From JBFIHF01 sp964411125 (lineage in GTDB: Bacteria; Myxococcota_A; Bradymonadia; Bradymonadales; Bradymonadaceae), in assembly GCA_964411125.1 (NCBI GenBank), contig CAYPJU010000036.1:1-60473 (forward strand): a stretch of 60,473 nt of DNA, given 5' to 3'. Of the stretch, positions 60,360 through 60,473 are shown in pieces. Position numbers and translations under genes: made by a program. The notes under the pieces were generated by a model. It worked only from the letters and a program-made list of their open reading frames with translations, had not been told where the DNA came from and did no database searches. Every line of letters starts with the position of its first letter. Positions within the stretch are counted from its first letter, which is position 1.

Positions 60360-60473
60360 AACGCCGCAGGCGTTCCCACAACGCCGCAGGCGTTCCCACA
60401 ACGCCGCAGGCGTTCCCACAACGCCGCAGGCGTTCCCACAACGCCGCAGGCGTTCCCACAACGCCGCAGGCGT
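60360..60473. repeat. Tandem 20-bp repeat array with palindromic units
   Basis: Five full copies and one partial copy of AACGCCGCAGGCGTTCCCAC run to the right edge of the window, without a single mismatch. Each unit holds the hairpin AACGCC-GCA-GGCGTT separated by CCCAC. The period of 20 is not divisible by three, so the array is not a coding repeat. The total copy number is unknown because the array continues beyond the window. Confidence 0.97.

Noticed and set aside
60360..60473. CRISPR array
   Set aside because: The units are direct tandem copies with identical 5-base intervals; there are no unique spacers and no cas genes.

Overview
The window is high-GC, densely coding bacterial DNA. 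It looks like a Myxococcota or Bradymonadota-type (former deltaproteobacterial) chromosome. The clues are a Hanks-type kinase fused to an ATPase/TPR half, many small lipoproteins (one with an Asn-Asn-Gly repeat linker), a very large met-zincin lipoprotein, and a type IV pilus cluster whose order (pilB-pilT-pilC-pilS-pilR-pilA-pilG-pilH-pilI) follows the Myxococcus xanthus arrangement. No phage, integrase, transposase, resistance gene or CRISPR array was seen. The genus is not determinable from the sequence alone.

Layout. 1-97 is a hexamer-type repeat. 98-8578 carries a TruC-like pseudouridine synthase, the kinase-like/ATPase/TPR protein, a methyltransferase, tgt and a Lon-like AAA protease. 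8605-14505 holds a sulfotransferase, two lipoproteins, hemF, an unknown membrane-anchored protein and an M23 lipoprotein; the last three follow leuS (14507-17089) in one tight operon. 17273-22093 has a divergent Clp/Hsp100 ATPase, a DUF4177-like protein, a small zinc-ribbon protein, an RlpA-like protein and a lipoprotein. 22094-26766 is a long leader plus the giant metalloprotease lipoprotein, closed by a strong terminator, and is followed by the NNG-repeat lipoprotein.

27552-41184 is an envelope island: three GT-C-like or polytopic proteins, an SRPBCC-type protein, two LtaS/EptA-like alkaline-phosphatase-superfamily membrane enzymes, an orphan type IV pilin-like gene and two TMTC-like (DUF1736-type) glycosyltransferase paralogues. 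It abuts the pil cluster (41189-51966, minus strand). That cluster holds the motors PilB and PilT, the platform PilC, the PilS/PilR two-component pair, the major pilin PilA and the PilGHI ABC system. pilA has a textbook sigma-54 promoter and a palindromic TGTCA-type enhancer candidate upstream, which fits control by PilR.

52235-54613 is an overlapping scpA-scpB-rluB operon. It is followed by an initiator tRNA gene with its terminator, a small membrane protein, a 1363-residue secreted TPR/HEAT protein and a cold-shock protein. The last 400 bases are non-coding and repeat-rich: a perfect 25-bp inverted repeat, 19-bp direct repeats, a hairpin, and a tandem 20-bp hairpin array that runs off the edge.

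The best candidates for something undescribed are (a) the pilin-associated glycosylation and phosphotransfer island next to the pil cluster, (b) the kinase-like signalling protein that has lost both its HRD aspartate and its Walker A Ser/Thr, and (c) the repeat structures at the pilR start codon and at the right edge.
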